A stretch of DNA of 64,000 nt. Origin: Haliotis asinina. Its lineage: Eukaryota; Mollusca; Gastropoda; Lepetellida; Haliotidae. The stretch is from assembly GCF_037392515.1 (NCBI RefSeq), contig NC_090281.1, positions 50,782,145 to 50,846,144 of the forward strand. Direction: 5' to 3'. Both the position numbers and the translations under genes were made by a program. Positions 1-12,376 of this stretch are shown here, piece after piece (the first letter of the stretch is position 1; each line of letters begins with the position of its first letter). The notes beneath the pieces are model-generated. The model made no database searches, had not been told where the DNA came from, and worked only from the letters and a program-made list of their open reading frames with translations.

Positions 1-570
1 AAGTTTCACATGTGGGGTGGCATATCGGCTCGCGGAGTGACGCCATTGTGTGTTTTCACGGGAAACTTGACAAAAGAAAGATACGTTGACATTCTAAATG
101 GTCACCTTCTTCCGACAGCACAAACATTGTATGAAGATGATTGGATTTTCCAGCATGATAATGACCCAAAACACACTGCGCGCTACACAAAACAGTGGTT
201 GTCGGGCGAAAATGTTGAAGTTTTAGACTGGCCCAGTTACAGCCCAGACCTAAACCCAATTGAGAATGTGTGGGGAGTCATGAAGGACAGAATAAACCAA
301 AAGGGACTGAGAAATATTGAAGATATGAAGGCCGAGGTGGTTTAATATTGGGATACCCTGTCACACGATTACCTACAAACTTTGATGGGTAGTGTGCCTA
401 GGCGTATTCAGGCATGCATTGCTGAGCGAGGAGGTCTAACAAAGTACTAAAACAAGACTGAGACTGTAAAAGGATGATGTTTTAACATGTTTATGTAAGT
501 AAAACGCCAGAAGTTAATAAACGTAATGAGTTACATGACGCAACATGATTCTCAATAAGTTCTGGGAATA
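1..570 (+). mobile_element. Tc1/mariner element, 3' part (copy 1), cut by window edge
   Basis: This is the 3' part of a Tc1-type DNA transposon and aligns base for base, without gaps, to 52209-52778 of the near-complete copy in this window. By eye about 10 of 570 bases differ. The readable part of the transposase (10-345) holds the second and third catalytic positions: the DND of HDNDPKHTA and the E of SPDLNPIENVWG, spaced as in DD34E enzymes. An in-frame TAA at 343-345 replaces a CAA codon present in the other copy, so this copy cannot make full transposase. The 3' terminal inverted repeat is at 549-570, with one mismatch to the other copy, and ends in TA. The 5' half lies before the window. 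Confidence 0.93.
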
Positions 571-1151
571 CTATATGTGAAAGTCTCCATGTATATATTC
601 TCCCTGGTTTTATCCAGCACATAATCATATCCATAAGGGGAATCGAACCCGAGACTTCGGCCTGTCAAGCAAACGCTTTATCCAGGAGGCGAGCTAACCC
701 ACAGCCCTAAGTAAAAGTGAAGATTTAATGATTATGGAAGTCCTGGGATTCTCCTACTCGTTAACTAAGCGCATTGTCCCCACATCTCTAAAAATTACAC
801 AGTACAAACCTAAGCTTTATAATAAAAGGTTATGAAGAACTATTTGACTGACACGTGTAACACTAAAAGCACTAGTGTTTATAGATAGCAGAATAAAATT
901 CATTTTCTGTTGTGATGTAATGATTCGGCATATATACTGTTCCTTGATCTATTAGGTCAGTAGTTACAATAAAAACAATATTTTAATATTAAAACGCTTG
1001 GACATTTTCTATAACGGACAGACTTCATGTTCAGATTCCCTATGTACATATTCTCTAGCACCAAATGTGAGTTTTACTCCTGTATTTGTTAGCACAAAGT
1101 TGTCACAAAAAGGGAGATTTCCTTTCACCAGGGCCAATATTCTTTGATGTC
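571..1151. other. Anonymous intergenic DNA with one SINE piece
   Basis: AT-rich sequence with no ORF of note. The only recognised part is the tRNA-like SINE fragment at about 610-708. Confidence 0.5.
610..708 (-). repeat. tRNA-derived SINE (family B), 5' head fragment
   Basis: On the minus strand this is the tRNA-like head of family B. The complement of GGAATCGAACCC gives a good pol III B box (GGGTTCGATTCC), and the following region corresponds to an A box. The tail is missing. Confidence 0.7.
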
Positions 1152-3176
1152 TTTAAAGGGGCACTGATGCGGAGCAATTTCCGTGGACTGGTGTAAACTT
1201 TTGTTATTGTTTTTTTCCCGTGAGTACCCGGATGATATCCCAGAATTCGTGACTGGTTCGTGACCTCTGCTGCGCAGTCCCGTAAGCGCAATTGATAGTA
1301 TGATTATAGACAGATCAACTGAGGTGAAGTCATTTGTACTTCTACTTCATTACAAATGTATTATGAAAACAAATGAAACACTTTGAAGGTTAATCATCTG
1401 CCAGTGGTAGAAATGGTAAAAAACTATTAGGACGGAAAAATAACGAAGCCAATGTACGTCTCTATATTTTGTCTCATAACCCTAATTAGTTTATTGTCAT
1501 ATTTGTATGATTCTAAAAATTATTAAAAGAACACACGATTTGCTTATACTCATAGTAAATTTCTAACATAACAGCAACATTTATACATTGTATAGATTGC
1601 CAATGTTGATCCTATTTCACACACATACGCGATCTAGTGTGTGTTTTCTGTCATACAGATTCTGCTGAATGCTACAACAAATAAATTAAAACAAAATGCA
1701 AATAATGAATGTAAAACAGACTAATTTTATAGCAACAGTGTCAGGCTACTACCTTGTTCAGGAATGTATCCATCAATATCCACGTTAAAGAAATCGTATT
1801 CCATTCATCTGCAGCTGGTAAATCATCCTGCTCTGTGTCGCGTGTCTTACAACTGTCTCATTTGCGAAAAAGTAACACATCGTTTCACGTCTTTCGTTGG
1901 TGAAAACTAGATAAACCTCTCATTGGTCTCCCAAGATAGCACACCTGGCAACTAATTGTATGATGTCCACTATTCTAAGTAATTTAATTGACCAATATTG
2001 AGCAATCAATCAATCAACGCAAGGGTGGTTAATTCTTTGAAGGGAGGATGTTGTTTTTGCACTCACACTTTACGACAGGGTGTAGTCATCTACGCACACT
2101 GCCTTTTGACAAATCCGCTAGAAGATAAAAGTAATTAATCAATCAGTGTGTTATCGGTTAATCCTTTGATCGATGTTTGTTTTTGTAACTCAGCCGATAG
2201 ACCCTCTTGCATCACTTACATGCACATATTACATAACATACAATACATTTGCCATTACAGACCTTAATTTATAATGTTGAGTATTTACTCCAGACAGGAG
2301 AAATGCCAAATGGGAACCTTTGTTGAGTAACCGAGTGGTGTTGCTACTAATTATACCTGCTATAAATTCATGAATTGACCATCCAGAGAATGATGACAAA
2401 TAACACGTGTAGGTTTACACCATCAAACGCGAGTTACAGCAAGGAAGATGTAATCTCTGTGTCGCATGCAGCCTGAAAACACTTATGGGCCGAAACTGTT
2501 TTGAGGATACCGACGGAATTTCGTTACATAAGGAATACACACAGGCATTTGCTGTGTACTTTGGTAAATAAGTGAAATAAGGTGTTTTTTACGTAAGACA
2601 ATTTTCAGATTTCTCTACCAAAGCCAAGGTCATCGTTTTTTTGTTTACGAATTCAAATAAACCAACTGTGTGTTTTATTATCATAAATAATAAACCATTG
2701 TAGCTACCATAGCTACCAAAATTTACGTATGCTATTTGCTATCACAGCTGAACCAACACTCAAAACTACCTAAATATAAAGCTTTGCAATCTTCCGTACT
2801 GAAACAAATGGCTTGCTACGTGCCTGTAGACATCATATTTTCATGTAACATGATTAAATATCGAGGTTAAAAACACAGAAATAGGATCAAATTGGATCAG
2901 TAAGTATACCATCCAAGCATCCGAAAAGAACTACACTGCTGGGATATATGGTTACGATCAGACAAGGAATACCATGAATATTTTTAAACAAATGGCATGT
3001 GATGGGCATCCGGCCTCCTGACTGTTTGAGTGAAGAAATTTTGCTAATATGGACAGGAGCCCAGTTCCTTTGTCCGTCACGGTCGAAGGAGTGGGCGCTG
3101 ACCAATTTGCGGTCTGCTTTCGTAATTAGACCGTTGGCGAGAAGCATTATTCGCTCCGCATCAGTGCCCCTTTAAA
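1152..3176. mobile_element. 2-kb element with perfect 24-bp terminal inverted repeats
   Basis: The 24 bases at 1152-1175 recur as an exact reverse complement at 3153-3176. The core of the repeat is AGGGGCACTGATGCGGAGC with TTTAA on its outer side. A TTAA lies at both outer boundaries, which would fit a TTAA target duplication as in piggyBac-type elements, but the ends do not clearly match that family. The 1977 bases between the repeats are AT-rich. They hold no transposase that I recognise, only an unassigned 86-residue minus-strand ORF (2887-3147) just inside the right repeat. I read it as a non-autonomous DNA transposon. Assignment to a superfamily is open. Confidence 0.65.
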
Positions 3177-4084
3177 TAGAAAATGATGATTTTTAAATGA
3201 TACAGATTATGTCCGAAAACGAAGTTGGGAATGATTAAGGGAAAATAAGTCAAGCTCATATGTGGCAAAGTGACACTTTGAACATGTTTGCGTAAAGTGA
3301 CGAAGTGTCTGCCTTAATTCATTGATGATGCCTGAAGCTTGGCAGCTACTCGTTGATTTTAGACGTTTAGGTTTAATATGGTCAGGAAGACATATGCAGT
3401 CAGGTCGACATGGTTCCATAACCATGAAAGAGTGCTCAAGAATCCCCAACACTAAGGTTTTAAAGTGTAAAATGAGCATGTGTCTACAGTGAGCAAGAAG
3501 CTGGTAAACGTTTGATATCCCATCACAATACCATCAGACTAGCATGAACTTCCACGAACTGTTTTGTGTCAGATATGTTGACTACCTCTTCCGCAATAAC
3601 AGCTGAATCCATCTTACTTTCTGCCTGTTGTGAGAACTACTTGAGCCCTGCAGGTATTCAACTAGATTGAAAATGTTCTGCTTGCGTTGTTTTTGTCAAG
3701 AAAACTGCCTTTGTCAAAAAGTGTTTTCGGGCTAACAACGTATGAGCACCTATGCCTGTGGCCGGACATTGCCCTGATTGTCATCACATATAGCAGTCAG
3801 ACCGAGGTTTTGTATGAGGAGAATCAAGATTGCCATAATACAGTCAAGTTGTTTATTGGGACCAGTGAGACTGTATACAAATGCCATGTTGTTGTAGATT
3901 ATCCCTGTTGGGACACGCTTGGTGACACCTTTCACTTAATCACTTACGCGAATGCAGCAGGCCTGGATGAGTTTAGCTGGTCGCGCCATCAGTTGTCTGT
4001 AGAGTAAACCGCGGTATGGTGGCCATGAAGGGTAATCTTACTAAGATTTCACAAGTCAGAAAACAGGCGATAGCACGTGTACGA
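3177..4084. other. Intergenic stretch with an unrecognised 106-residue ORF
   Basis: The plus-strand ORF 3687-4007 has a balanced composition with four cysteines in its C-terminal two thirds, ending in a segment like FHLITYANAAGLDEFSW. I do not recognise it. It could be a lone exon, a relic of a mobile element or chance. The rest of the stretch shows nothing. Confidence 0.3.
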
Positions 4085-4335
4085 TACGATAAAGAGGACT
4101 TTACATCGTTCTCTCGTCTCGTGTTATCACTTTCTCTTCTTGCATTATCGCTTTCTCGTTTCTAGCTCTTGCTTGTTTGTCTCATCTTATCACTCACTCT
4201 TCGCTGGTTATCGATTCCTCGTCTCATGCTCTTGTTTTCTCGTCATTTGTCACTCTCTACATATCGTCTCGAGTTCTCACTTTATCGTCTCGTGTTACCA
4301 CTTTATCGTCTCTTGTTACCACTCACTACTTCTGT
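4085..4335 (+). repeat. Degenerate tandem repeat of about 20-22 bp
   Basis: Variants of TTATCGTCTCGTGTTACCAC recur about ten times with drift in both length and sequence. The pyrimidine-rich unit lacks stops in all three plus frames, which explains the overlapping ORFs here. It is an old, decayed minisatellite. Confidence 0.7.
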
Positions 4336-4752
4336 TTTCCATCGAGAGAAAGCGATGTCTTCCTTCGGAGACCATCTTGTTGGCATGTCACGATAACCTG
4401 TACTGCGTGACACAAATCGACGTGCTATCCTGCCCACATACGAAGATGTTTAAATACGCGTCCAAGCGAGACAACCATCATCTCTTTAAGTGAAGAATAC
4501 CGTGACTCAGGAAAGCAATCTCATTAATTTCAGACTACATCGTTAACACAAATTAAGGTGATGTTACTGAGAGCAATCTTTACGGTGGCAAATGGAGGAC
4601 AATGCTTCGGGATGGTGCTGATGATTAGTTTAAAACGGGAGGCTGGGGATAAAGCCAGTTGTAAGTGGTCCCAAGAAACCAGTGCTTGCCAGCAGGGGAC
4701 GACAGAATCAGCCACACAATGTTACGTGGTTCACTGAGTGTTACAACAGGGT
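4336..4752. other. Anonymous DNA
   Basis: No gene, repeat or RNA signal seen. Confidence 0.4.
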
Positions 4753-4843
4753 TGAGTGAATGAGTGAAAATGGATTTATGCCACTTTTAGCAATATCACA
4801 GCGGGGGACACCAGAAACGGGCAGGACACTGTGTACCCATAGA
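4753..4843 (-). repeat. SINE family B, 3' tail fragment
   Basis: TGAGTGAATGAGTG is followed by GCCACTTTTAGCAATATCACAG and GGGGGACACCAGAAACGG. This is the tail and body of family B in reverse. The tRNA-like head is not present. Confidence 0.65.
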
Positions 4844-4984
4844 CAGAATCGACCCGAAAAAAGATCTTCTGTCGTCACTGGACCATCGATCGGTGTAACG
4901 AGCGATCACTTTAACATCTGTGCTGGCACCGTTCCTACCCCAGGATCGCGACGTTTACGTTCTTTTATACATGCGGCTTAGTCA

Positions 4985-5105
4985 ATATAAAAGAATATAA
5001 TTGTACAAATCCTAGTACTTTTCTGGTTGAGTCCCATCCAGCATTCGAACCCGCACCCTCAGAGTCAGGCACCTAGCCAGCACACTACACCGTCTGTAAT
5101 TGCTG
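4985..5105 (-). repeat. tRNA-derived SINE head, a second type (family C)
   Basis: The reverse complement reads like a tRNA head: an A-box-like GTAGTGTGCTGGC, then a B box GGGTTCGAATGC about 35 bases later. Its sequence differs from family B, so it is a separate tRNA-derived SINE. Its 3' end is not defined. Confidence 0.55.
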
Positions 5106-7046
5106 ATTTACATAAAATAGAAATGTTTGGATTACTCCCAGTTTAAGACATTTTCAAATGTGGAAAGATATTTAAAATGTGATATTCCTTGAATCATAGA
5201 TCTGCATTTTCGAAATTTAGATGTTGTAATTTTAATCATGCAGTTGAAACTGGAAGATACAATGAAATAAATTACAATGAGAGATATTTTTTTAAAATTT
5301 GAATGACAAAAATGTTATTGAAGATGAATTTCAGATGCGCCTTAAGTGTGAACGTATTTTGTTAATGTAAGTTTAAGATATATAAAGAAATATTTGACTG
5401 AGTTCGATCCAAATGCCAATTTTATCAGCATTATGAAAGCAAGTAGAGACTGTACCATAAACGATGTCAGTGTTTTCTGGATTATTTACTTCAGAGCTTT
5501 AGAAATATTCCTCTACAGCAGTATGTGCACTAACTCTCAATGCCATATGCAAATGGGTGTATAATGGGCTCGTGGCTTGTCTGTCTGTCTGACCATGCTT
5601 TAATTCATCACCAAAGTTGTCTCCCTTGAGCAACCAGCTGACTGGAAACTGTTTTCATTGGCAGAATAGAGATATCGATTATGTGCTCGCGTTAATAGGA
5701 TAGTGCAGTACAAATACACAAATAATTGCAGCTAACAGCAATTTACGGATTGTTATCAGGAACCGAAATACTCCATTATTAAGCCCACGACCTAAACACT
5801 GCCATACATCTAATGTCAACATAAAACAGAAGGCAATGGCATTACATTGCGCGACAGTACCTGGTGACATGCGCCTCAACAAACTAAAGCTATACATGCC
5901 GTAGATATACTTTCGTAACCTGCATCTATTTAGCCTGATGATTATCCCAAGAGGATCGTGTGCCTGTTAAATATTCAGGTGAGGTCAGATTGTTTATTAC
6001 GGTGGACCTACTGGGGCGTGTCTACGATCGGAGGAGGTGGTGCTGTGTTCTTTTCTGGATTTGGGAGCAGGGAACACGTGTTCGGTAAGTGAAGCTCCGT
6101 GTTCAATGGATCCATGGTATGTCTGACTTGTTAACACGTTCCATGGCCATGCTGAATTACTGATGAAGCGACTGTTGGGAGAGATGTGAAACCCAGGAAC
6201 TCTTTCCAAGACATGCTGAATATGGGACATCTTGGACACTGGAGGAAGATATTTAAACGACAATGGGAGAAGTTAAACCGGACCGCGTAAAAGCTTGGAC
6301 ACAAGGAGACAAGGAGAAGAGAAATTTCACAATTCTACAACAAATACATAGTACAAGGTATGGTATTTGTTTTTTCCCATGAAATCATATCCACTATAAA
6401 TACGCATATAGCATAGCACAGCATACATCATACCATACCATATTTTATATCATACAATATCATATCATAGGTAGACACGACACTGCTCGACTGCTAATCT
6501 TCATTAGTTTGTCAAGTTCTCCACCAAATTCAAATAGTGCTATGCTGATATAGTTCATAGCTGTCACACATATGTGCGTGCAAAAGAACCTGTTAAGCTT
6601 TAAGTCCTCCATAAATAGTGTCACAAGATTCTAGTACGAACGTTAAGTAGTGGTCTAATTGAGTTGGCAGAGTAAATAAATTAAAAGTATTTTTTTCAGA
6701 TTGTATACTTGTGGAACAGTGTTTTATGTCATCCAGTTTCATTTTATCAGAAACTACGGCACCTCCATGAACACAATTGACATGATGTACTCTCGAATGG
6801 TATCAGCTCTTGGTCTGGTATGATGTTTAAGGTCTCTTTTGGACTCTTGCATGAGACGACATTTTAGATTGACGTTTGCTCATGTTAAATGTTATATTTT
6901 TGTCAGGACACCTCCACACTTACGAGATGAAATTAGGCTTAATGGCGAGTTTAAGACCGATGCGTTTAAACAGAGCTGCGTGTAATGTTCGGCACATACG
7001 TGCATGAACGCCACCGGGTATTGGTTAGTTTGTTGGTTTAACGCCG

Positions 7047-7047
<1 letters not shown>
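5106..7047. other. Anonymous DNA
   Basis: No supported gene. An 88-residue minus-strand ORF at 5997-6263 has no motif I recognise. Short CATAC/CATAT-rich tracts lie at about 6400-6470. Confidence 0.4.
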
Positions 7048-7086
<39 letters not shown>

Positions 7087-7142
7087 ATGCGTGCGTGTGT
7101 GTCTGTGTCCGCGCGGGTGCGTGCGTGAGTATGTGTGTGTAT
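7048..7142. repeat. (GT)n microsatellite with impure right flank
   Basis: An uninterrupted GT run of about 37 bases starts at 7048 and is followed to about 7142 by imperfect GTGC/GTGT repeats. ORFs drawn across it on both strands are products of the dinucleotide. Confidence 0.95.
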
Positions 7143-7417
7143 ACAGGGGTGCTCTCCCCCAGCCCATTTTGTCCGGAAAGTTTAGTTACTGTAAATGGCC
7201 ATTGACACTCCTGAAAATTAACTGTGCACCCTCCTTTCTCTGTATACGCCCCTGAGTTTGCTAGTACCGGTTCAGACGGTTTGAGCTGTGAGGTACCATA
7301 CGGATAACCCACACGAAAAAAACAGTACAACACCTGGTCCTTTCTTAACTCCATCATTCAAAGTCCTCCACAAGGATATAACAAGGATCACCTCGGCAGA
7401 TAGTTTGTTTACCCATT

Positions 7418-7660
7418 GTTTAAGGCCGCACTCAGCAATATTCTAACTATATGGCGGCGGCGGCGGCGGTCTGTGAATAATCGAGTCTGGACCAGACAAT
7501 CAAGTGATCAACACCTTTAGCATAGACCTATGCATTTAGGATTCGACATGTGTTAACCGAGACAGCGAGTCTGACAACCCGATGCGTTAGTGGCTCTTTT
7601 ACGACAAGCGTCGGTTGCGAAAGAGCAATTCTAACAAGGATCTTCGGGTGAAGACCTTTA
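7418..7660 (-). repeat. Family A repeat (abalone-type SINE), diverged copy
   Basis: It carries the family landmarks CCGCACTCAGCAATATTC, CGAGTCTGGACCAGACAAT, a diverged TGTGTTAACCGAG and CTCTTTTACGACAAGC. Strand is given so that the ACTCACTC tail is 3'. Inside the copy a GGC triplet has grown to about six units (7453-7470) where other copies have two. Confidence 0.85.
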
Positions 7661-9360
7661 TACGAACTGGCGGAAATGGGGAATCGTGAAAAGTTTTGTA
7701 AATGTTATGTCATTGAATATAACACGACAGAGTGATTCGTGAGGTTAATGCTTCATCCAGAGACTAATTCAGTGACAAGGCTCATACGTGGAAACAGAGC
7801 GAGACGCCATGAACTGGGTTGATAAAATATATTGAACAAACTGTCGATGTCGGTGTGATCTCAATTTGCGTTCAAGCATGACAGGGAGAGTCGGTGCATT
7901 GAAGACACAGCATGATAGAAAAACAGAAAACAAAGTTTGGACCATCCGAGCTTGTTCGAGTCCTGTTTAAAGATACATTCGGGAGGGGTGGGTGGATGGG
8001 GGATTGGATATCAGGAGAACGGGCCTTGAAAGTCACTTATCAACACTGTGCTGAAGGATCGTTTATATGTTTGAACTTCACATACATACACACAATAATA
8101 CTAATATGTGTATAGCACCAATACCCAGTATATGTTTCTGACCTCGATCACAGGGGGTCAATCTCAACGGCACAGCGAATTTTCCGTTCTCAGCTCCCCG
8201 AGGATCATGCAACTCTTGCAGTCTTGCAACTCTAGGCGCATCAAATATTATGGCTTTCCCATCGAGGTACCCATTCATAACTAGGTGGACTGTGACACAT
8301 AGTCACACTATGTACTTTGTCCAAGTTAACTGCACTTTGCTATACCCGCAACTGAGTGATTGCACGTATTCATGTGGCCACCCTTCGCGGGTTATTTAAG
8401 GCGCCCACAAGGAGCTGTGACAACACTGAAACAGTCACTACACAAAACTGCTGACGCTGAGGCTTTTTATACCCTGTCACAGGTGGGATCGATCCCGACA
8501 AGTCAAGCTTGCTGCAGCTGTGCCAAGGGCTTCAGATCGCTCGCCTACCGCGCCCGGATGTTGTACGTGGTGTCCCGACCGTCCCGACAGTTGCATGAAA
8601 AGTAAAACGTGTCTCGAACGATATCGTCTCGGCAGCGAACTTACATTCAGATTGCCTCAGCAATGGTAGGTTGTGTTCTCGAAGGAGAGGCGATGTCAGC
8701 CAACACCATTGTATCCCCATCTCCAAACTGACAATCTTTAGTAACGTGAGCTTTCAAGTTCTCGTGGACCCATGAAGATCGGTATTCTCCCATATTAGTT
8801 GTCAGACAGGTTAAAACAACCAACTGCCTGGTTGAGTGCACTGCTAATCCTGTTACCTCTGTATGATATTGGAATGGTCCCCAAACTAAAGAACAGAACA
8901 ACAACGATCGCCCAGACTGAAAGAGGCCAAGATGAAACCTTGACTCCTATCCCACTTGTGTTCTAAATATCAGATGTCTTCACTACACTATGCATGCCTG
9001 GCGGTAGTGACCATATAATTATATTATGAATGGATGATGAATTGGCAGTTGCAAAGCTGTTGCTGCGGGCTGCATACGGTTCGACTCAAGTAGAGAATTC
9101 TCTGTGTATGGCAATTACAATAGATGCATCAGTCGAATAATCATGTCTTGTCACACGCAGACGACTAGTGTGTCAGGATTACGTCACGTTACGTAGATTT
9201 CACTCGTGAAGTCCTGTTCTATAATAAAATCATTAAAGAATGATCTAATCCTACAACTATGCACTCAAGAGTGGAATTAACCTCGGACCAACTCACCCCA
9301 ATCTCTGGATCTGAATATCATTAAAGATATGGTCAGTCCTCCTTAGGATCAAACACCAAC
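7661..9360. other. Anonymous DNA, possible unclassified repeats
   Basis: No supported gene. About 8120-8290, read on the minus strand, has a tRNA-SINE-like feel (a stretch like CCTAGTTATGAATGGGTACC) but no clear A and B boxes. About 8480-8570 has GGGATCGATCCCG, a palindrome that could be a decayed B box. Both are weak. Confidence 0.35.
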
Positions 9361-9530
9361 ACCTCCTCAGGTTGACACTTGTCATCGGTTCTCACTTGTG
9401 CAGATCGATGCTCATGCTGTTGATCACTGGATTGTCTGGTCCAGACTAGATTTTTACAGGTCACCACCATATAGCTGAAAATTACTATTGTTGAGTGTGT
9501 CGTAAAACTCACTCACTCACTCACTCACTC
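9361..9530 (+). repeat. Family A repeat, 5'-truncated
   Basis: Runs from the TTGACACTTGTCATCGGTTC landmark through GATCACTGGATTGTCTGGTC to a tail of five to six ACTC units. The head is missing, as expected for target-primed retrotransposition. Confidence 0.88.
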
Positions 9531-12175
9531 CGACAAACTACAATGTTATGATAGAATCTCCAGAGTTGTTATAACATTGCTGTATCTGTCTTTGGCTAAC
9601 AGCTGGGCGATCAGCAACCTACCTTTGTTGTGATGTACCGCTGTATTGCTGTTTGTCTGTCCCTGATATGATCTAGCTTGTGGCAACATCTCTTTGAATC
9701 CTCGGATAAAAATCCAAATGTGTGTTTAGAACCAGCTGGCGTAGAACTAGTGTTTTTGTCAAAAAATTAATCCAGGCTTGGAAACGTGAACGAGTTAGAA
9801 AGAGACATAGGACGATGAACTACTACTATCCTTTTCTTACTCGTTACTCCACGAATTCCTCCCCGAAGAACCCTAAATGTTATGCAGAAATGTTTAGGCC
9901 ACCGGTTTTGACACCCAGTAGAGGAGACGGCATAACTGTAAATAGAACCATATGTACATTTTGAGTAGAACTGTACGTTGCGATACATTATGTAAGAAGC
10001 TTGAGAGAATGAATTATCTTGTGGAGTGGATTCATCCTGTGAATGGGTATTAGTGTGATCCTAACAGGAGTCCTTTTATTCTAAGATGAAATCACGCTGG
10101 GTGGATTTCATCCTTAGCCGAAATAACTCCAGAGGGATTTGACCCCGGAAGTGTCCTGATCGTCCAACACCGGTCCGTCGAATGCATGTCATGGGTGTTG
10201 TCCTTAAATGAATAACCTCTATAACAAACGTTGTGAAGAGCAACGCTCCTTATTGATATTTTTGAAATATATGCTACGTTTACTTTCAAGCGGCTGATGT
10301 GCAGTGTGATGGCATTAAGGATGTTTAGTCTCTTTTCCCCATTTTTTTTTGTTTTGCGATGACAGATGATGACTATGAAGGCAAATGGTAGGTGGTAGTG
10401 GTGGTGGTGGTGTGTGTGTGTGAGGCGGGGGGAGGGGGAGTATTCTTGTTTTACCTTGATCAGACTGTTATAGACTGATAGACTGTAATAACCTTTATCT
10501 CCGTTGATTGCCGGGTTGTGTCGTCAGATGCTGATTGTCTCAGTGAGTTTCCTTTTCCAGTAGTCTAACCGGTTGGCCTCAAGAATGCTTCCGATGCTGT
10601 TACGAAGAGTGTTACGGTTTAGATGGGCTTGGGTGTGGTCGGAAATGGCTGACTTACTGTCTATTTTCTTCACAAGTGTCTGATATTCCTTGGTAGTTGT
10701 TTTTTTTTGTTTTTTGTTTTTTGTTTTTGTTTTTTGTTTTTGTTGGGTTTTTTGTTGTTTTTTGTGGGGGTGGGGGTGGGGGGGGGAGTTGTTGCTTGTA
10801 GCTGTTTAACATTTGGCTTGTTGAATATTGTTTTTCTGTGAACAATGAAATGTCTGTTGACCTAAAGGCCTTTTTGCAGTACAGGTTTTTCGGCAAGGTC
10901 TGGCTTTTCGTTGGCACTCGTTACTGTTCAGCAAAATGTCTATATGAGTACCTGAATGCCAGTCAATGATTCTCTAGATATTTATATAGGACAGAACAAA
11001 ATGATATTAAGATATGTGATATTGTTGATATAGAAATGAGTATCATTATTTTTTACAGTCTTTGACCTCTAAACCTCATAGCCGATGAATAATCAATGAT
11101 GCATCACACGCCATACAATCAAATCAGTTAATTGCCTTCAAGCCACATACCTGATGAATAATCTACCATGCATCACGCGCCAAACAACAACTGCAGTTAA
11201 TTAACCCCAAACCAGTATATCTGGTGAAGGATCAACACTACTGCCTAAATGTGCATTCTCCGTACGAGCATTTGGCACGGGTGCGCATCACGTGTGAGTT
11301 GTTGTCACGCGGGTGTGCAAAGCATTTGACTTCCGTCGCACGTACAACGTGCGTATGCAAGGAGACAAACGCTTGCCAAACGTGTAACACGAGACTAAGT
11401 TCCAGTTGAATATGACGAATGGCTTTAGGGTTGTGGGTACACATTTGTATGAATTTTGAAATTTCATGTGATGGCTGATGAGCTACTGAATGTTTCAGTT
11501 GGTGCGTGGTTTTTGGGGTTTTTTTTGGTTTTTTAGTTGTTTTTTGGGGGTGGGTGGGGGATTGGCTTATTTTTATGGGGTATATACTTAAGGTAGCACT
11601 ATTTGGTTATGTGGGATTATGTGCGAAAGGGAAGGCCGGATTTGATGTGAAATATACCTAAGGCCTATACCTAAATATACCAAAACTAATGTCCTAACCA
11701 GACATAGAATAGAAGGATGGTGCGAACATCCCCCCTAAACCCCACCCCCAGCACACACACACACACCCTACACCTACCCGTCATCTGTCATCCGGTACCC
11801 TTGAAGACTTTGTTCTGGATCCAGTGTTATAGATGTGGAGGCGAAAATACTTCTTCTACAAAACCATTCTGCAGCTTTTCTGCATTTTCCGATTCAACAC
11901 TATACCAATATGCAGACATATTATGTTTTGCATAAGATATATTTTGATATACAGGTGACGGGATTCAGCTGTACTCAGAAGTTCTGGGCACAGGTGTTTT
12001 CTAAATTCTTCTTTTCATAGACGTACCGGTATATGCTGGAGTGCTACTGGTCTTTGCTGAAGTCTGTCGTGTTTTACGTCTGTGTCCACACCTCCACACC
12101 TATTTCTGAAACAACTCTGACTGTGCTGGTCCTAAAGGATGCATTACCAGAAACTTTTCCATACTATCCACAGCA
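9531..12175. other. Anonymous DNA with homopolymer-rich patches
   Basis: No supported gene. Contains GGT/GTGT-rich sequence at about 10390-10440, T-rich tracts at 10699-10785 and 11510-11560, and a CA-rich patch at about 11750-11765. The 11224-11444 region has ORFs on both strands, none with a known motif. Confidence 0.4.
10699..10785. repeat. T/G low-complexity tract
   Basis: Runs of T broken by single G (TTTTTTGTTTTTTG pattern), then a G-rich run. The lysine/asparagine-rich minus-strand ORF across it is an artefact of composition. Confidence 0.85.
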
Positions 12176-12376
12176 GTGAGTGAGTGAGTGAGTTTAGTTT
12201 TACGCCGCACTCAGCAATATTCCAGCTATATGGCGGCGGCCTGAAAATAATCGAGTCTGGACCAGACAATCCAGTGATCAACAAGATGAGCATCGATCTG
12301 CGCAATTGGGAACCGATGGCATGTGTCAACCAAGTCAGCGAGCCTGACCACCCGATCCCGTTAGTCGCCTCTTACT
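12176..12376 (-). repeat. Family A repeat, well preserved
   Basis: Begins with four to five TGAG units, then TTTAGTTTTACGCCGCACTC, GCAATATTCCAGCTATATGG, GAGTCTGGACCAGACAATCC, ATGTGTCAACCAAGTCAGCG and CCCGTTAGTCGCCTCTTAC. The far (head) end is lost. Confidence 0.92.

Noticed and set aside
3687-4007. A real protein gene of 106 residues
   Set aside because: No motif, promoter or splice context recognised; kept only as an unassigned ORF.
7004-7357. Val/Cys-rich and His/Thr-rich ORFs
   Set aside because: They are readings of the GT/CA microsatellite on both strands.
11224-11444. Overlapping ORFs on both strands with several cysteines
   Set aside because: No family motif; both readings cover the same bases and neither has supporting context.
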